Shown: positions 22,321 to 32,833, counted from the first letter of the stretch. The stretch is 64,000 bases of DNA from CAWJPY01 sp963844865 (GCA_963844865.1 CAWJPY010000001.1:186001-250000), one strand, 5' to 3'. Translations and numbers: made by a program. The notes: generated from the sequence alone by a model not told the origin.

Positions 22321-23526
22321 TTAGGGCAGGTCCTCCCGGTGCAGGCGCAGCAGCACCCGCTCGCAGGCCGCCAACGTCTCCTCGACGTCCTTGGCGCCGT
22401 GGGCGCTGGAGAGGAAGGCCGCGCCTCCCGGTTGCCGGGGCAGGAGCACTCCCTCCGTGCGCAGGGCGTCCGCGACGCGCCAGTAGGAGGTCACGTCCAC
22501 ATGCTCGGCGCTGCGTCGATCGCGCACCGGCTTGGCCGTCATGTAGATGGCGAACACCGACCCCACGCGGTTGATCGTCATGGCCCGCGAGAACCGCTCA
22601 CCCAACGCCACCATCCCGTCCGCGAGCTGGGCGGTGCGGTCCTCGAGGCGCTGGTAGACGGTGTCGTTCTTGAGAATGGAGAGCACGGCCTCGGCCGCGG
22701 CCAGGGACACGGGGTGCGGCGTCGGCATCCGCCCCTCGCCCTTCTGGATCGGCTCGTCGATGCCCTCCCTGAAGGCCACCACGCCGATGGGGAAGCCACC
22801 GCCCAGGGCGCCGCCGTACACGGCGACGTCGGGGACCACACCGCTCCACGCCACCGTACCGCCTCGGTTCACACGGAAGCCGGCCACCCGCTCGTCGAAC
22901 ACCAGGAGGACCGAATGGCGGCGACACGCCTCGGCGATCACCTCCAGTGCACCCTCGGGAGGAGGAACGACGCCGATCTGGGTCATCAGGGGATCGATCA
23001 CCAGGGCCGCCAGCTTGCCGGCGTCGGCCGTGAGCATGGTCTCGATCCGGTTGACGTCCCAGCCTCGAACCTCCCGGATCGGCAGGGTGCGGCTGTCGGC
23101 GCCGCTGGCCGCCACCCGCAGCCGGGCCCCTCCGTCCAACATCAGGATCTGCGGCTTACCGGTGCTCTCACGCGCCCAGTGCAGGAGCTGCCACACCGCC
23201 TCGTCGGAGTTGCGGCACAACCACCAGTTCTCCACCCAGGGCAGCATCTGGTGCAGGGACTCCGCGAGGTCGATCTCCTGGGGGACGTGGAAGCCGTCCG
23301 GGACCCCCGCCACCAGGACCTTGCGCACCGCGTCGAGCACGAACTGATTGGCGAAGCCGACGATGGTGGAACCGCCTCCGCCCAGATAGTCGATGTACCC
23401 GGCGTTGTCGACGTCGTAGACCCGGGATCCCTGGGCCTTCACCACCACCACCAGCCGCTCGATGCCCGACCGCAGGCCGGGAAGGCCCGCGGCGCGCTCG
23501 AGTAGCTCATCCGCCCGTCGACCCAT
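22321..23526 (-). CDS. Class III aminotransferase-fold protein lacking the PLP lysine (probable pseudoenzyme)
   Basis: This 401-residue protein aligns along its length with glutamate-1-semialdehyde aminomutase-type class III aminotransferases (GYIDYLGGGGSTIVGFAN, LVFDERVAGFRVN, GVVPDVAVYGGALGGGFPIG). The Asp that contacts the PLP ring is kept (FDE). The Schiff-base lysine, normally in LGKxxGGG, is Gly here (YGGALGGG). The phosphate-binding SGTEA is NSDEA, the stacking YHG is GGARLR, and the GTxxGNP of the partner subunit is TPHPVS. It therefore should not bind PLP covalently. It lies in one operon with a Zn-ribbon microprotein and hflX. Confidence 0.85.
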   Translation of the reverse strand: MGRRADELLERAAGLPGLRSGIERLVVVVKAQGSRVYDVDNAGYIDYLGGGGSTIVGFANQFVLDAVRKVLVAGVPDGFHVPQEIDLAESLHQMLPWVENWWLCRNSDEAVWQLLHWARESTGKPQILMLDGGARLRVAASGADSRTLPIREVRGWDVNRIETMLTADAGKLAALVIDPLMTQIGVVPPPEGALEVIAEACRRHSVLLVFDERVAGFRVNRGGTVAWSGVVPDVAVYGGALGGGFPIGVVAFREGIDEPIQKGEGRMPTPHPVSLAAAEAVLSILKNDTVYQRLEDRTAQLADGMVALGERFSRAMTINRVGSVFAIYMTAKPVRDRRSAEHVDVTSYWRVADALRTEGVLLPRQPGGAAFLSSAHGAKDVEETLAACERVLLRLHREDLP

Positions 23527-23534
23527 AGCCGCCT

Positions 23535-23741
23535 TCAGAAGTCCTGTTCCGACTCATCGCCGTCACCGAAGAAAAACATGTCGCGGCAGTTCACCCCGCA
23601 GAACTCTCGTCCGAACCCGACCACCGCGCACTCCGGGCAAAACACATTACGGCACATCTGACAGATCCGCAACTGGGGCTCGGGAACCACCATCCCACAG
23701 CTCGGGCACCGCGTCCCACGGTCTGTCTCCTGCTCCGCCAC
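23535..23741 (-). CDS. Zinc-ribbon microprotein, first gene of the hflX operon
   Basis: This 68-residue protein has CPSCG, CQMC, CPEC and a CGVNC pair, enough for two zinc sites, and an acidic end (FFFGDGDESEQDF). GTG start; TATACT lies 7 bases before it with no Shine-Dalgarno, so it is probably leaderless. The next gene begins 8 bases after its stop. Function unknown. Confidence 0.8.
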   Translation of the reverse strand: MAEQETDRGTRCPSCGMVVPEPQLRICQMCRNVFCPECAVVGFGREFCGVNCRDMFFFGDGDESEQDF

Positions 23742-23748
23742 AACGCCC

Positions 23749-23790
23749 AGTATAGCCTTGTTGACTTGCCCTTCCGCGGCGCGGTAGAGT
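23749..23790. promoter_or_regulatory. Back-to-back promoters: TATACT (minus) for the hflX operon, TTGACT-18-TAGAGT (plus) for tRNA(CAT)
   Basis: On the minus strand TATACT (23749-23754) lies 7 bases before the GTG of the Zn-ribbon gene. On the plus strand TTGACT (23761-23766) and TAGAGT (23785-23790) are 18 bases apart, ending 9 bases before the tRNA. The two promoters overlap in their -35 regions. Confidence 0.7.
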
Positions 23791-23799
23791 GACTGGCCC

Positions 23800-23874
23800 G
23801 GCGGTGTAGCTCAGAGGCAGAGCAGGGGTCTCATAAGCCCTGTGTCGGTGGTTCAAGTCCACCCACCGCCACCA
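23800..23874 (+). tRNA. tRNA with CAT anticodon (tRNA-Met, or possibly tRNA-Ile2)
   Basis: The cloverleaf runs from GGCGGTGTAGCTCAGAGGC to TCCACCCACCGCCACCA. The anticodon loop is CTCATAA, anticodon CAT, and CCA is encoded. The acceptor stem GGCGGTG matches an elongator tRNA-Met type, as known from Bacillus. It is followed 9 bases later by tilS, whose substrate is the CAT-anticodon tRNA-Ile2, so identity as tRNA-Ile2 should be tested. It has its own promoter. Confidence 0.93.
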
Positions 23875-23883
23875 TGCTTCATC

Positions 23884-25215
23884 ATGCCGCTCAACGACTT
23901 CCCCGAGCGTTTCGCCAGCCTGTTCCCGCACCGCCTCGGACAACGCATCCTGGTCGCACTCTCCGGCGGGGCCGACTCGGTGGCCCTGCTGGAGCTCCTC
24001 CTCGACCCCGGCCTCGCCCTTACCCTGGAGGCCGCCCACGTCCACCACCAGGTCCGTGGCGACGAGGCCGATCGGGACGCCGCCTTCTGCCGCCGCCTGT
24101 GCTCCCGCCTGGGTGTCCCCTTCCACCTCGTGCGCCTGGAAGCGGATGGCCCGACGCCGGAGGGCCGCGAGGCGTCCTGGCGCCGGCGGCGCTATGAGGC
24201 GTTGCTCGCACTCGCGGAGAGCCGCCGCCTCGATGCGGTGGCCACCGGGCATCACCGCGACGACGTGGCGGAGGGAGTGCTGCTCCAGCTCCTGAGGGGG
24301 TCAGGGCCGCGCGCCATGGCGGGGATCGCCGCCGAGGCCGCCAACGGTGTCATCCGCCCCCTGCTGGCCTACCGTCGGGCGGAGCTCCAGGACTGGCTCG
24401 TGATCCGGGGCGAGAGCTGGTGCGACGACAGCTCCAACCGCGACCTGACCCACCTCCGCAACCGGGTTCGGCACCAGGTCCTGCCCGCCCTGCGGTCGGC
24501 GGCGCCGCGGATCGACGACCACCTCGTCGCCCTGGCCCACCGCCTCGCCGACGATGAGGCCTTCCTCAGCGAGGAGCTGGCCAGGCGCGGGCAGTGGATC
24601 GCCCCCTGGCATCCCGACGGCGGTGTGCCGGTGGCGGCCATCCGATCCCTGCCCAAGGCGCTGCGCGGACGCTGGCTGCACGCGCAGGCGGCGCGCGTCC
24701 GCATCGGTCGAGTGAGCACCCGCCAGCTCGAGCTCCTCGAGGCGCTCCTGGACGAGGGTGGACCGCGGGCAGTGGCTCTGGCGGGCCGCTGGCGCCTGCG
24801 CAGCGCCGGGGGCCGCCTGTGGCTGGAGCCGCCACGCTCCCCGGCTCCCTACGCCCTGCATCTGGAGCCGGGGACCACCCTCGACCTCCCCGTGCCGGGC
24901 TGGCGGATCAGGGTTGGAGCCGAGCAGGCCGCGGCCACGCCCCCGGGATGGCGATGGAAGGCCGACCGGGGGGCCGCGTTGACGGTGCGCTCACCCCGTC
25001 CGGGGGACGTGATCTCGGAGCCCGACGGTCGCCAGCGCCGGGTGAGCCGGCTGATCGCGTCGAGGGCCCCGAGACACCTGCGACCGGCCTGGCCAGTCAT
25101 TTGCCAAAATGATACAATCACGTGGGTTCCCGGGATCTGGCGGAGTGCCGAGCGCGGGGACCTGGTGTTGGAGGTGGTGGCCGATGGGCGAGCCGCGGAT
25201 CACATACACCGCTGA
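23884..25215 (+). CDS. tilS: tRNA(Ile)-lysidine synthetase TilS
   Basis: TilS changes C34 of the CAT-anticodon tRNA-Ile2 to lysidine, so the tRNA reads AUA. The 443-residue protein has the PP-loop ATPase motif LVALSGGADSVALLELLL, the family TGHHRDDVAEGVLLQLLRGS segment, a middle substrate-binding domain and the C-terminal TilS domain (RRVSRLIASRAPRHLRPAWP). ATG at 23884 is 9 bases after the tRNA CCA, so tilS probably shares the tRNA promoter and becomes nearly leaderless after tRNA processing. Its end overlaps hpt by 32 bases. Confidence 0.93.
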   Translation: MPLNDFPERFASLFPHRLGQRILVALSGGADSVALLELLLDPGLALTLEAAHVHHQVRGDEADRDAAFCRRLCSRLGVPFHLVRLEADGPTPEGREASWRRRRYEALLALAESRRLDAVATGHHRDDVAEGVLLQLLRGSGPRAMAGIAAEAANGVIRPLLAYRRAELQDWLVIRGESWCDDSSNRDLTHLRNRVRHQVLPALRSAAPRIDDHLVALAHRLADDEAFLSEELARRGQWIAPWHPDGGVPVAAIRSLPKALRGRWLHAQAARVRIGRVSTRQLELLEALLDEGGPRAVALAGRWRLRSAGGRLWLEPPRSPAPYALHLEPGTTLDLPVPGWRIRVGAEQAAATPPGWRWKADRGAALTVRSPRPGDVISEPDGRQRRVSRLIASRAPRHLRPAWPVICQNDTITWVPGIWRSAERGDLVLEVVADGRAADHIHR

Positions 25216-25705
25216 GCAGATCCGCCAGCGGCTCACCGAGATTGCGGCGCAGATCGCGGACGACTACCGCGGTCACAAGCTCGTTCTGGTGGGGATCCTC
25301 AAGGGGGCGGCGTTTCTCCTCGCCGACCTTGCCAGGCTCATACCGAACGGTGTGGCCTTCGAGTTCGTCGACGTGACCATCTCGGCCGGTGATCGGGGTG
25401 AGGTGGTGAACCTGACCTACGCCACGCACATCGATGTCAAGGGACGGCACGTGCTGATCCTCAAGGACGTCCTCCACTCGGGAGTGACCGAGAACTACCT
25501 CATCACGCACCTGAGCCAGCAGCGGCCGTTGTCCACCGCGGTGCTGGCTCTGGTGGATCGGCCCCACTTGCGGAGCGTGAACCTGACCGCGAAGTACTCG
25601 GTCTTCACGAACTCATCGGACGACTACCTCGTGGGTTATGGTCTCGGCATGGAGTGGGGTCAGTTCGTGAACCGACCCGACCTCTGCGCCGTCGATCGAG
25701 AGTGA
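25184..25705 (+). CDS. hpt: Hypoxanthine phosphoribosyltransferase-like protein with altered active site
   Basis: This 173-residue PRTase lies in the conserved tilS-hpt-ftsH order. The fold is clear (LVGILKGAAFLLADLARLIP, VDVTISAG, YLVGYGLGMEW). The PRPP loop, normally VEDIIDTG, reads LKDVLHSG here: the Glu is Lys and the catalytic Asp is His, although the middle Asp is kept. The metal-binding Asp of YGLDY is Gly (YGLGM). Activity as HPRT is therefore doubtful. In Bacillus the TilS-HprT pair has been reported to regulate ftsH, so a regulatory role is an alternative. A TACAAT lies about 70 bases upstream inside tilS. Confidence 0.85.
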   Translation: MGEPRITYTAEQIRQRLTEIAAQIADDYRGHKLVLVGILKGAAFLLADLARLIPNGVAFEFVDVTISAGDRGEVVNLTYATHIDVKGRHVLILKDVLHSGVTENYLITHLSQQRPLSTAVLALVDRPHLRSVNLTAKYSVFTNSSDDYLVGYGLGMEWGQFVNRPDLCAVDRE

Positions 25706-25720
25706 TCCCCCGCCCCGGGG

Positions 25721-25747
25721 AAGAACCAAAACGATAGGGGGGTTCTT
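25721..25747 (+). promoter_or_regulatory. Hairpin between hpt and ftsH
   Basis: AAGAACC (25721-25727) pairs with GGTTCTT (25741-25747) around a 13-base loop and is followed by TCT. It could be a weak attenuator or a processing site between the two genes. Confidence 0.4.
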
Positions 25748-25792
25748 TCTAACGCCCGAACCGCGTCAGCGGATCATGGAGGCAACTGCACC

Positions 25793-27705
<1,913 letters not shown>

Positions 27706-27709
<4 letters not shown>

Positions 27710-28584
27710 GCGGCGGCGGCGGACCGTCAGCGGCCGTCCTCGCAGGCAGCCGGCAGCGGCGGCTGGACCGGCTCTGGCCGCGACGGGGACCGGCCGTCAT
27801 GGCGATCCTCAACTGCACCCCCGACTCCTTCTCGGACGGCGGCATCCACCTCGGCCCCGACGGGGCCCTGGCCCACGGGGAGGCGATGCTGGCCGACGGC
27901 GCCGACATCCTGGACGTCGGCGGGGAGTCCACGCGCCCGGGAGCGCAGCCGGTGGCCGCCGAAGAGGAGTGCCGGCGCGTCCTCCCCGTGATCTCCGAGC
28001 TGCGCCGACGCCGACCCGACGCCATCCTCTCGGTGGACACGTCGAAGGCCGCCGTGGCACGGGCGGCCCTTCAAGCCGGCGCCGACGTGGTCAACGACGT
28101 GACCGCCGGGGCGGATCCCGGCATGCTGGACAGGGTGGCGGAGAGCTCCGCTGCCATCGTTCTCATGCACATGCGGGGAAATCCCCGTACAATGCAACAC
28201 GACACCGGATATCGGGACGTGGTTGTCGAGGTTCAGGACTATCTGGAGCGACGCGCCCGGCAGGCGCTGGCCGCCGGCATCCCCCGCCACCGCGTGTGGC
28301 TGGACCCGGGCATCGGCTTCGGCAAGGACGTGGACGGCAACCTGGCCCTCCTCGCGGCGCTGCCCCGCCTGGCCGAGCTCTCCCACCCCGTGCTGGTGGG
28401 GCCGTCCCGCAAGGGGTTCATCGGCCGCCTCACCTCAGCGCCGGTGGACGAGCGGCTGCCGGGCACCCTGGCCGCATTGCTCCCGGCCCTGGATCTCGAG
28501 CGGGTGGTGGTCCGGGTCCACGAGCCCGGCCCGGTCCGCCAGTTCCTCCAGGTCGCCCTGAGACTCCGCGAGGTGCAAACGTGA
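27706..28584 (+). CDS. folP: Dihydropteroate synthase (FolP)
   Basis: FolP condenses p-aminobenzoate with the pterin diphosphate in folate synthesis. The 292-residue protein contains MAILNCTPDSFSDGG (pterin side), SVDTSKAAVA, VNDVTAG, LDPGIGFGKDVDGNL and the phosphate-binding GPSRKGFIG. The GTG at 27706 overlaps the ftsH stop (GTGA) and gives about 30 residues before the conserved core. Its stop overlaps the next GTG in the same way. Confidence 0.95.
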
Positions 28585-29387
28585 CCGCGCTGGTGGGCTT
28601 CATCCGCCACATGACCCACCTCTCCTTCGGGCTCTCCGACATCGTCGACATCCTCACCGTGGCCCTGCTCATCTACGCCCTGCTGGTGCTGCTCAAGGGC
28701 ACCCGGGCGATGCAGATGCTGTGGGGCATCCTGATCATCGTCGGGCTGTTTCTCCTCGCCTCCGCGCTCAAGCTGATCACCCTGTCCATCATCCTCGGCA
28801 GTCTGATCGGGTTCCTTCCCTTCGCCATCATCGTCCTCTTCCAGCAGGAGATCCGGCGCATGCTGGCGGCCTTCGGCTCCACCGCCATCTTCCGCTGGGA
28901 CCGAGGCCAGGAGGGGAGCTCGGTGATGATCAACGAGCTCGCCCTGGGCGCCCAGGCCCTGGCTTCCAGGAGGGTTGGCGCCCTCATCGCCATCGAGCGG
29001 CGGGACTCCCTGGCCGGCTGGGCCGACACGGGCATCCCCTTGGAGGCGCGCTTCTCCTATGACCTGATGTTGAACATCTTCATCCCCGGCACTCCGCTCC
29101 ACGACGGCGCCGTCATCATCAGCGGCGGACGCATCGTGGCCGCGTCCTGCTTCCTGCCCCTGACCACCCGCCACGAGCTGTCCACCGAGCTGGGCACCCG
29201 CCACCGCGCGGCCATCGGTCTGTCCGAGGAGAGCGACGCTCTGGTGGTGGTGGTCTCCGAGGAGACGGGTACCATCTCGCTGGCGGTGGAGCAGCAGCTG
29301 CTGCGGCCGCTGGACGAGACCACGCTCCGCAACGCCCTGGTGGAGTACCTCTACCAGCTCGGCACCCAGCCGGAGCTCGAGGCGTGA
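28581..29387 (+). CDS. cdaA: Diadenylate cyclase CdaA (DAC domain)
   Basis: CdaA makes c-di-AMP from two ATP. The 268-residue protein has three N-terminal TM helices (about residues 17-85) and the DAC domain with the catalytic LHDGAVII and GTRHRAAIGLSEESDA motifs intact. It starts GTG overlapping the folP stop (GTGA). The order cdaA-cdaR-glmM is widely conserved and links c-di-AMP to cell wall precursor synthesis. Confidence 0.95.
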   Translation: MTALVGFIRHMTHLSFGLSDIVDILTVALLIYALLVLLKGTRAMQMLWGILIIVGLFLLASALKLITLSIILGSLIGFLPFAIIVLFQQEIRRMLAAFGSTAIFRWDRGQEGSSVMINELALGAQALASRRVGALIAIERRDSLAGWADTGIPLEARFSYDLMLNIFIPGTPLHDGAVIISGGRIVAASCFLPLTTRHELSTELGTRHRAAIGLSEESDALVVVVSEETGTISLAVEQQLLRPLDETTLRNALVEYLYQLGTQPELEA

Positions 29388-30073
29388 AGCTCAGACCCCG
29401 TTACCCACTGCAGTTCCTGGTGGCGCTCGTCGCCGCCTGCGTGCTCTGGTACGTCTTCGCCGCCAAGCGCTCCGAGGAGATCTCGGTGCGCGGCGTGCGC
29501 GCCCAGCTCACCCTGGTCAACATCCCCCGCGACCTCGTGTTGACCTCCACCGTTCCCGACACGGTGTCCGTGCAGGTTCGGGGCCCCCTGTCCCGCGCCC
29601 TGGACACCCGCAACCCGCCGGAGGTGCTCCTGGACCTGTCCGATGCACGCCCCGGGCTCCACTCCTACCCCATCAACGAGAGCGACATCTCGCTGCCGGC
29701 GGGGGTGGAGGTGGTGAGCGTCGACCCCCCGGCGATCACTCTCGAGATGGAGCGCCGTGTCACTCGGCTGGTCACCGTGCGGCCGGTGGTGGAGGGGACG
29801 CCGGCCCCCGGTTTCGTGATCGCCAGCGTCCAGGCCACACCGCCCCAGATCACCGTCCAGGGGCCGGAGAGCCGGCTCGCGGACCTCGCCGTGGTGGAGA
29901 CGAGCCCGGTGTCGGTGGAGGGCGCCACCGAGCCGGTGCAGTCGAACGTGCAGCCGCAGCTCCCCGATCCCCTGGTTCGAACGCTGATGATCGCACCCAT
30001 CCAGGTCACCGTGGACGTGGTCCCGGCGCCGGCCCCCACGCCCACGCCCCGCTCCCGCCACCACAGGGGTTGA
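29384..30073 (+). CDS. cdaR: YbbR-like protein CdaR
   Basis: This is a 229-residue membrane-anchored regulator of CdaA. One TM helix lies at about residues 9-26 (FLVALVAACVLWYVF), followed by two to three YbbR beta domains (VSVQVRGPLSRALD, then PAPGFVIASVQATPPQITVQ and GPESRLADL). The C-terminus is Pro/Thr/Arg rich. The GTG start overlaps the cdaA stop. Confidence 0.88.
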   Translation: MKLRPRYPLQFLVALVAACVLWYVFAAKRSEEISVRGVRAQLTLVNIPRDLVLTSTVPDTVSVQVRGPLSRALDTRNPPEVLLDLSDARPGLHSYPINESDISLPAGVEVVSVDPPAITLEMERRVTRLVTVRPVVEGTPAPGFVIASVQATPPQITVQGPESRLADLAVVETSPVSVEGATEPVQSNVQPQLPDPLVRTLMIAPIQVTVDVVPAPAPTPTPRSRHHRG

Positions 30074-30178
30074 CGGCATAGAGGCAGTGTGAAAAGCTTT
30101 TCCCCTGGTGGCTCGGGATCCACAGGGGCTGTCTGCACGGTCCTCCACCGCCCTCGAACTTTTCACATCAGGAGCGCT

Positions 30179-31504
30179 ATGGGTCAGCTCTTCGGCACCG
30201 ACGGCATTCGGGGCAAGGCCTTCGAAAGGCCCCTGGACGAGGACACGGTCCGGCGCCTGGGCGCGGCCGTGGCCGCCGCCCTCCGCGAGAACGGACCGGT
30301 TCGGCTGCTCATGGCCGGAGACACCCGCGCGTCCACCCAGGTCCTGGCCGACTGGTTCGCGTCCAGCTTCCAGGCCGCCGGCGGTCAGGTGACCTGGGCG
30401 GGCGTCCTGCCCACTCCCGCCGTCTCCCACCTGGTCCGGACCGGCTCCTACCGCGCGGGGGTGGTGATCTCCGCGTCCCACAACCCGGCCTCGGACAACG
30501 GCATCAAGATCCTCGGCGCCACCGGGGAGAAGCTGGCCGACGAGCGGGAGGCGGACCTAGAGGCGCGCATCGCCACCGCAGACCCGCACCACCGGGACGG
30601 CCTGCCTCCCGTCGACGAGTCCCTGGCGGACCGCTACCTGGACCTCCTCCAGGCCACCCACGAGGTGGCCCGCCCCTTGGAGGGCATGGACATCGTCGTG
30701 GACGCCGCCCACGGTGCGGCCTGGCGGCTCGGGGGCGAGCTCCTGGCCAGGCTGGGCGCCCGGGTCGCCGACATCGCGTCGGCGCCGGACGGGATCAACA
30801 TCAACTGCGCCTGCGGCGCCACCGCTCCCCAGACCCTCGCCGGCGCGGTCCTGGAGCGTGGGGCGGACGGAGGAGTGGCGCTGGACGGTGACGCCGACCG
30901 CGCGATCCTCGTGGCCGAGGACGGACGCGTCCTGGACGGCGACGACATCCTGCTCGCCTGGGGCCGCCATCTCGCGAAGCAGAACCGTCTGCCCCGGGGC
31001 ACGGTGGTGGCCACCGTCATGAGCAACCTCGGTCTGGACCTCGCCCTCGCCGCCGACGGGCTGCACACCGAGCGCTGCCCCGTGGGTGACCGCTGGGTGT
31101 GGCAGGCCATGGTGGAGCACGGCGCCGCCCTCGGCGGCGAGCAGTCCGGCCACGTCATCTGCTCCCACCACGGCGTCACCGGGGACGGGCTCCTCACGGC
31201 CAGCCACCTCCTGGCCATCGGCGCCCAGAGCGGACACGCCCTGTCGGAGCTGTCGAACCTGGTGCGGCTCCCTCAGATCCTGCTCAACGTCCCGGTCGCC
31301 CACATGCACCCCTTCGATGTCCTCCCCTCGGTACAGCGCGAGCTCTCGGAGAGCGAGCGCAGGCTGGCGGGGCGGGGCCGGGTCCTGCTCCGCTACTCGG
31401 GCACGGAACGGCTGGCCCGGGTGATGGTTGAAGGCGAGGACGCGGATGAGATCCAGACCCTGGCCAACCGGCTCGCGGAGGCGCTCCGCCTCGACCTCAG
31501 GTAG
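30179..31504 (+). CDS. glmM: Phosphoglucosamine mutase (GlmM)
   Basis: GlmM converts glucosamine-6-P to glucosamine-1-P for UDP-GlcNAc synthesis. The 441-residue protein begins MGQLFGTDGIRGKAFERP. The phosphoserine is near residue 100 in VVISASHNPASDNG; metal binding is in ALDGDADRA, sugar binding in GGEQSGHV and phosphate binding in RYSGTERLARVMVE. CAGGAG precedes the ATG. About 105 bases separate it from cdaR. Confidence 0.95.
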   Translation: MGQLFGTDGIRGKAFERPLDEDTVRRLGAAVAAALRENGPVRLLMAGDTRASTQVLADWFASSFQAAGGQVTWAGVLPTPAVSHLVRTGSYRAGVVISASHNPASDNGIKILGATGEKLADEREADLEARIATADPHHRDGLPPVDESLADRYLDLLQATHEVARPLEGMDIVVDAAHGAAWRLGGELLARLGARVADIASAPDGININCACGATAPQTLAGAVLERGADGGVALDGDADRAILVAEDGRVLDGDDILLAWGRHLAKQNRLPRGTVVATVMSNLGLDLALAADGLHTERCPVGDRWVWQAMVEHGAALGGEQSGHVICSHHGVTGDGLLTASHLLAIGAQSGHALSELSNLVRLPQILLNVPVAHMHPFDVLPSVQRELSESERRLAGRGRVLLRYSGTERLARVMVEGEDADEIQTLANRLAEALRLDLR

Positions 31505-31919
31505 GTCGTTCCCGCGCCCGCGTCGGCGGCAGCGTTCGGCGGCAGTGGTCAGCGGTGGCAACCACGGGGAACGCATCGACGGAACCGGCGCGGCGCGGTA
31601 TCTCTCGCTTCGGATGGGCCAGAGGGGGTGCCAGGCACGCTTTCGAATGAAGCGATCCGCGTCCTATCGAAGCAAGACGGCGTGCCAGGCACCCTCTCTG
31701 GTGCTCCCGGAGCGAGTGCCTCTCGCGTATCCAACTCGCGGGCCGGTGCCTGGCACCCTCTCTGATGCTCCCGGAGCGAAGCTCTGCGCAGCGCTGCCGC
31801 GGACGCGGAGCGCTGCCGCGGACGCTGGTCACTGCCGCTGCCGCTGCCGCTGCCGCTGATCACGGACCCGGACGCTGACGCCGATCGCGGACGCGGATGA
31901 GGGGTAGTGCGTTCCCGAG
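31505..31919. repeat. GTGCCAGGCAC dispersed repeat, copy 3, plus GCCGCT/GGACGC simple sequence
   Basis: The repeat (31545-31800) has GTCAGCGGTGGCAACCACGG, TCTCTCGCTTCGGA, GGGGTGCCAGGCACGCTTTC, a 31-base spacer, AAGCAAGACGGCGTGCCAGG, CTCTCTGGTGCTCCCGGAGC, and a third, reversed GGTGCCTGGCACC. After it come CCGCTGCCGCTGCCGCTG and GGACGCTGAC tracts to about 31900. No gene is visible between glmM and the hydrolase. Confidence 0.85.
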
Positions 31920-31922
31920 CTA

Positions 31923-32720
31923 CTGTGCGAGGTGGTCGACGACGAGGCGGGCCACCCGCTCGGGGTCCTCCAGCAGGTGGAGGTGCCCACAGCCGTCGAG
32001 CTCCACCAGGCGCGCTCCGGGAACGCCGGCTGCGATCTCCCGCGCCCATCCCCGGATACCAGCCATGTCCCGCTCACCCACCATCACCAGGGTGGGCGCC
32101 ACGATCTCCCCCAGGCGATCGGGAACCGTCCAGTCGCGCTCGACCCGGTCGCGTTGGGTCGCCAGGTAGTCGGCGCCCGGGAAGTCGCGCAGCATGGCGG
32201 CGAGCTTGGCGCGGACCTTTGGATCGTCGAGGGAGCCGCCCCACACGGGGGCCTCCATCCACGGTCCGAGCATGGCGGCGGTGATCCCTTCCTGCCTCGC
32301 CACCTTCGCGACCCGGCGCATGCTGTCGAAGAACTCGGCCTCGAAGGGCCGGTCGGGGAGGACGGGTGACGCCAGCATCAGGCTCTCCACGCGGCCGGGC
32401 GCGGCCAGGGTCATCTCGAGGGCGATCCCGCCCCCCAGGGAGAACCCGACCACCGCGGCCCGCGCGACGCCCGCATCATCCAGGACCGCCCCCATGTCGG
32501 CGGCGTGCTCGCTGGGGTGGTAGCCGTGATCCGGTCGGCTGCTGAGGCCGTGCCCCCGCAGGTCGGGCGCGATCACCCGCCGGCCCGCCCCCACCAGGAT
32601 GGGCGCGACCCCCTCCCAGACGCGGTGATCCAGGGTGTGACCGTGGATGAGCAGCACCGGCTCGCCGGCGCCCTCGTCGGTGTAGTACAGGCGGACACCG
32701 GAACGTTCGACCTCGGGCAT
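31923..32720 (-). CDS. Alpha/beta hydrolase
   Basis: This protein of about 265 residues has the alpha/beta hydrolase fold: LLIHGHTLDHRVW (oxyanion region), the nucleophile elbow GFSLGGGIAL with Ser, an acid near VGERD and the His in CGHLHLLEDPERVA. GGGAGG precedes the ATG. It is closest to small esterase or haloperoxidase-like members; the substrate is unknown. It is divergent from mrp. Confidence 0.88.
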
Positions 32721-32833
32721 GCGTCCTCCCGCGGGAGAGTGTACAGTGACCTGGGCAGGGCGCCGCGGGAATGATCGGGCCCGCTTTCCCATTGCAGTCC
32801 GTGGCTCGGCTCGAGCGCAGAAAGGAACACACC

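Noticed and set aside
21043..23505. An 820-codon open frame on the plus strand opposite hflX and the aminotransferase-fold gene
   Set aside because: It is the mirror of two clear genes in high-GC DNA; its His/Gln/Gly/Arg composition matches no family.
23800..23874. Firm call as tRNA-Ile2
   Set aside because: The acceptor stem is of tRNA-Met type; the tilS neighbour alone is not enough.
31428..31859. Open frames over the repeat after glmM
   Set aside because: They follow the repeat sequence and reoccur with other copies; no independent coding evidence.
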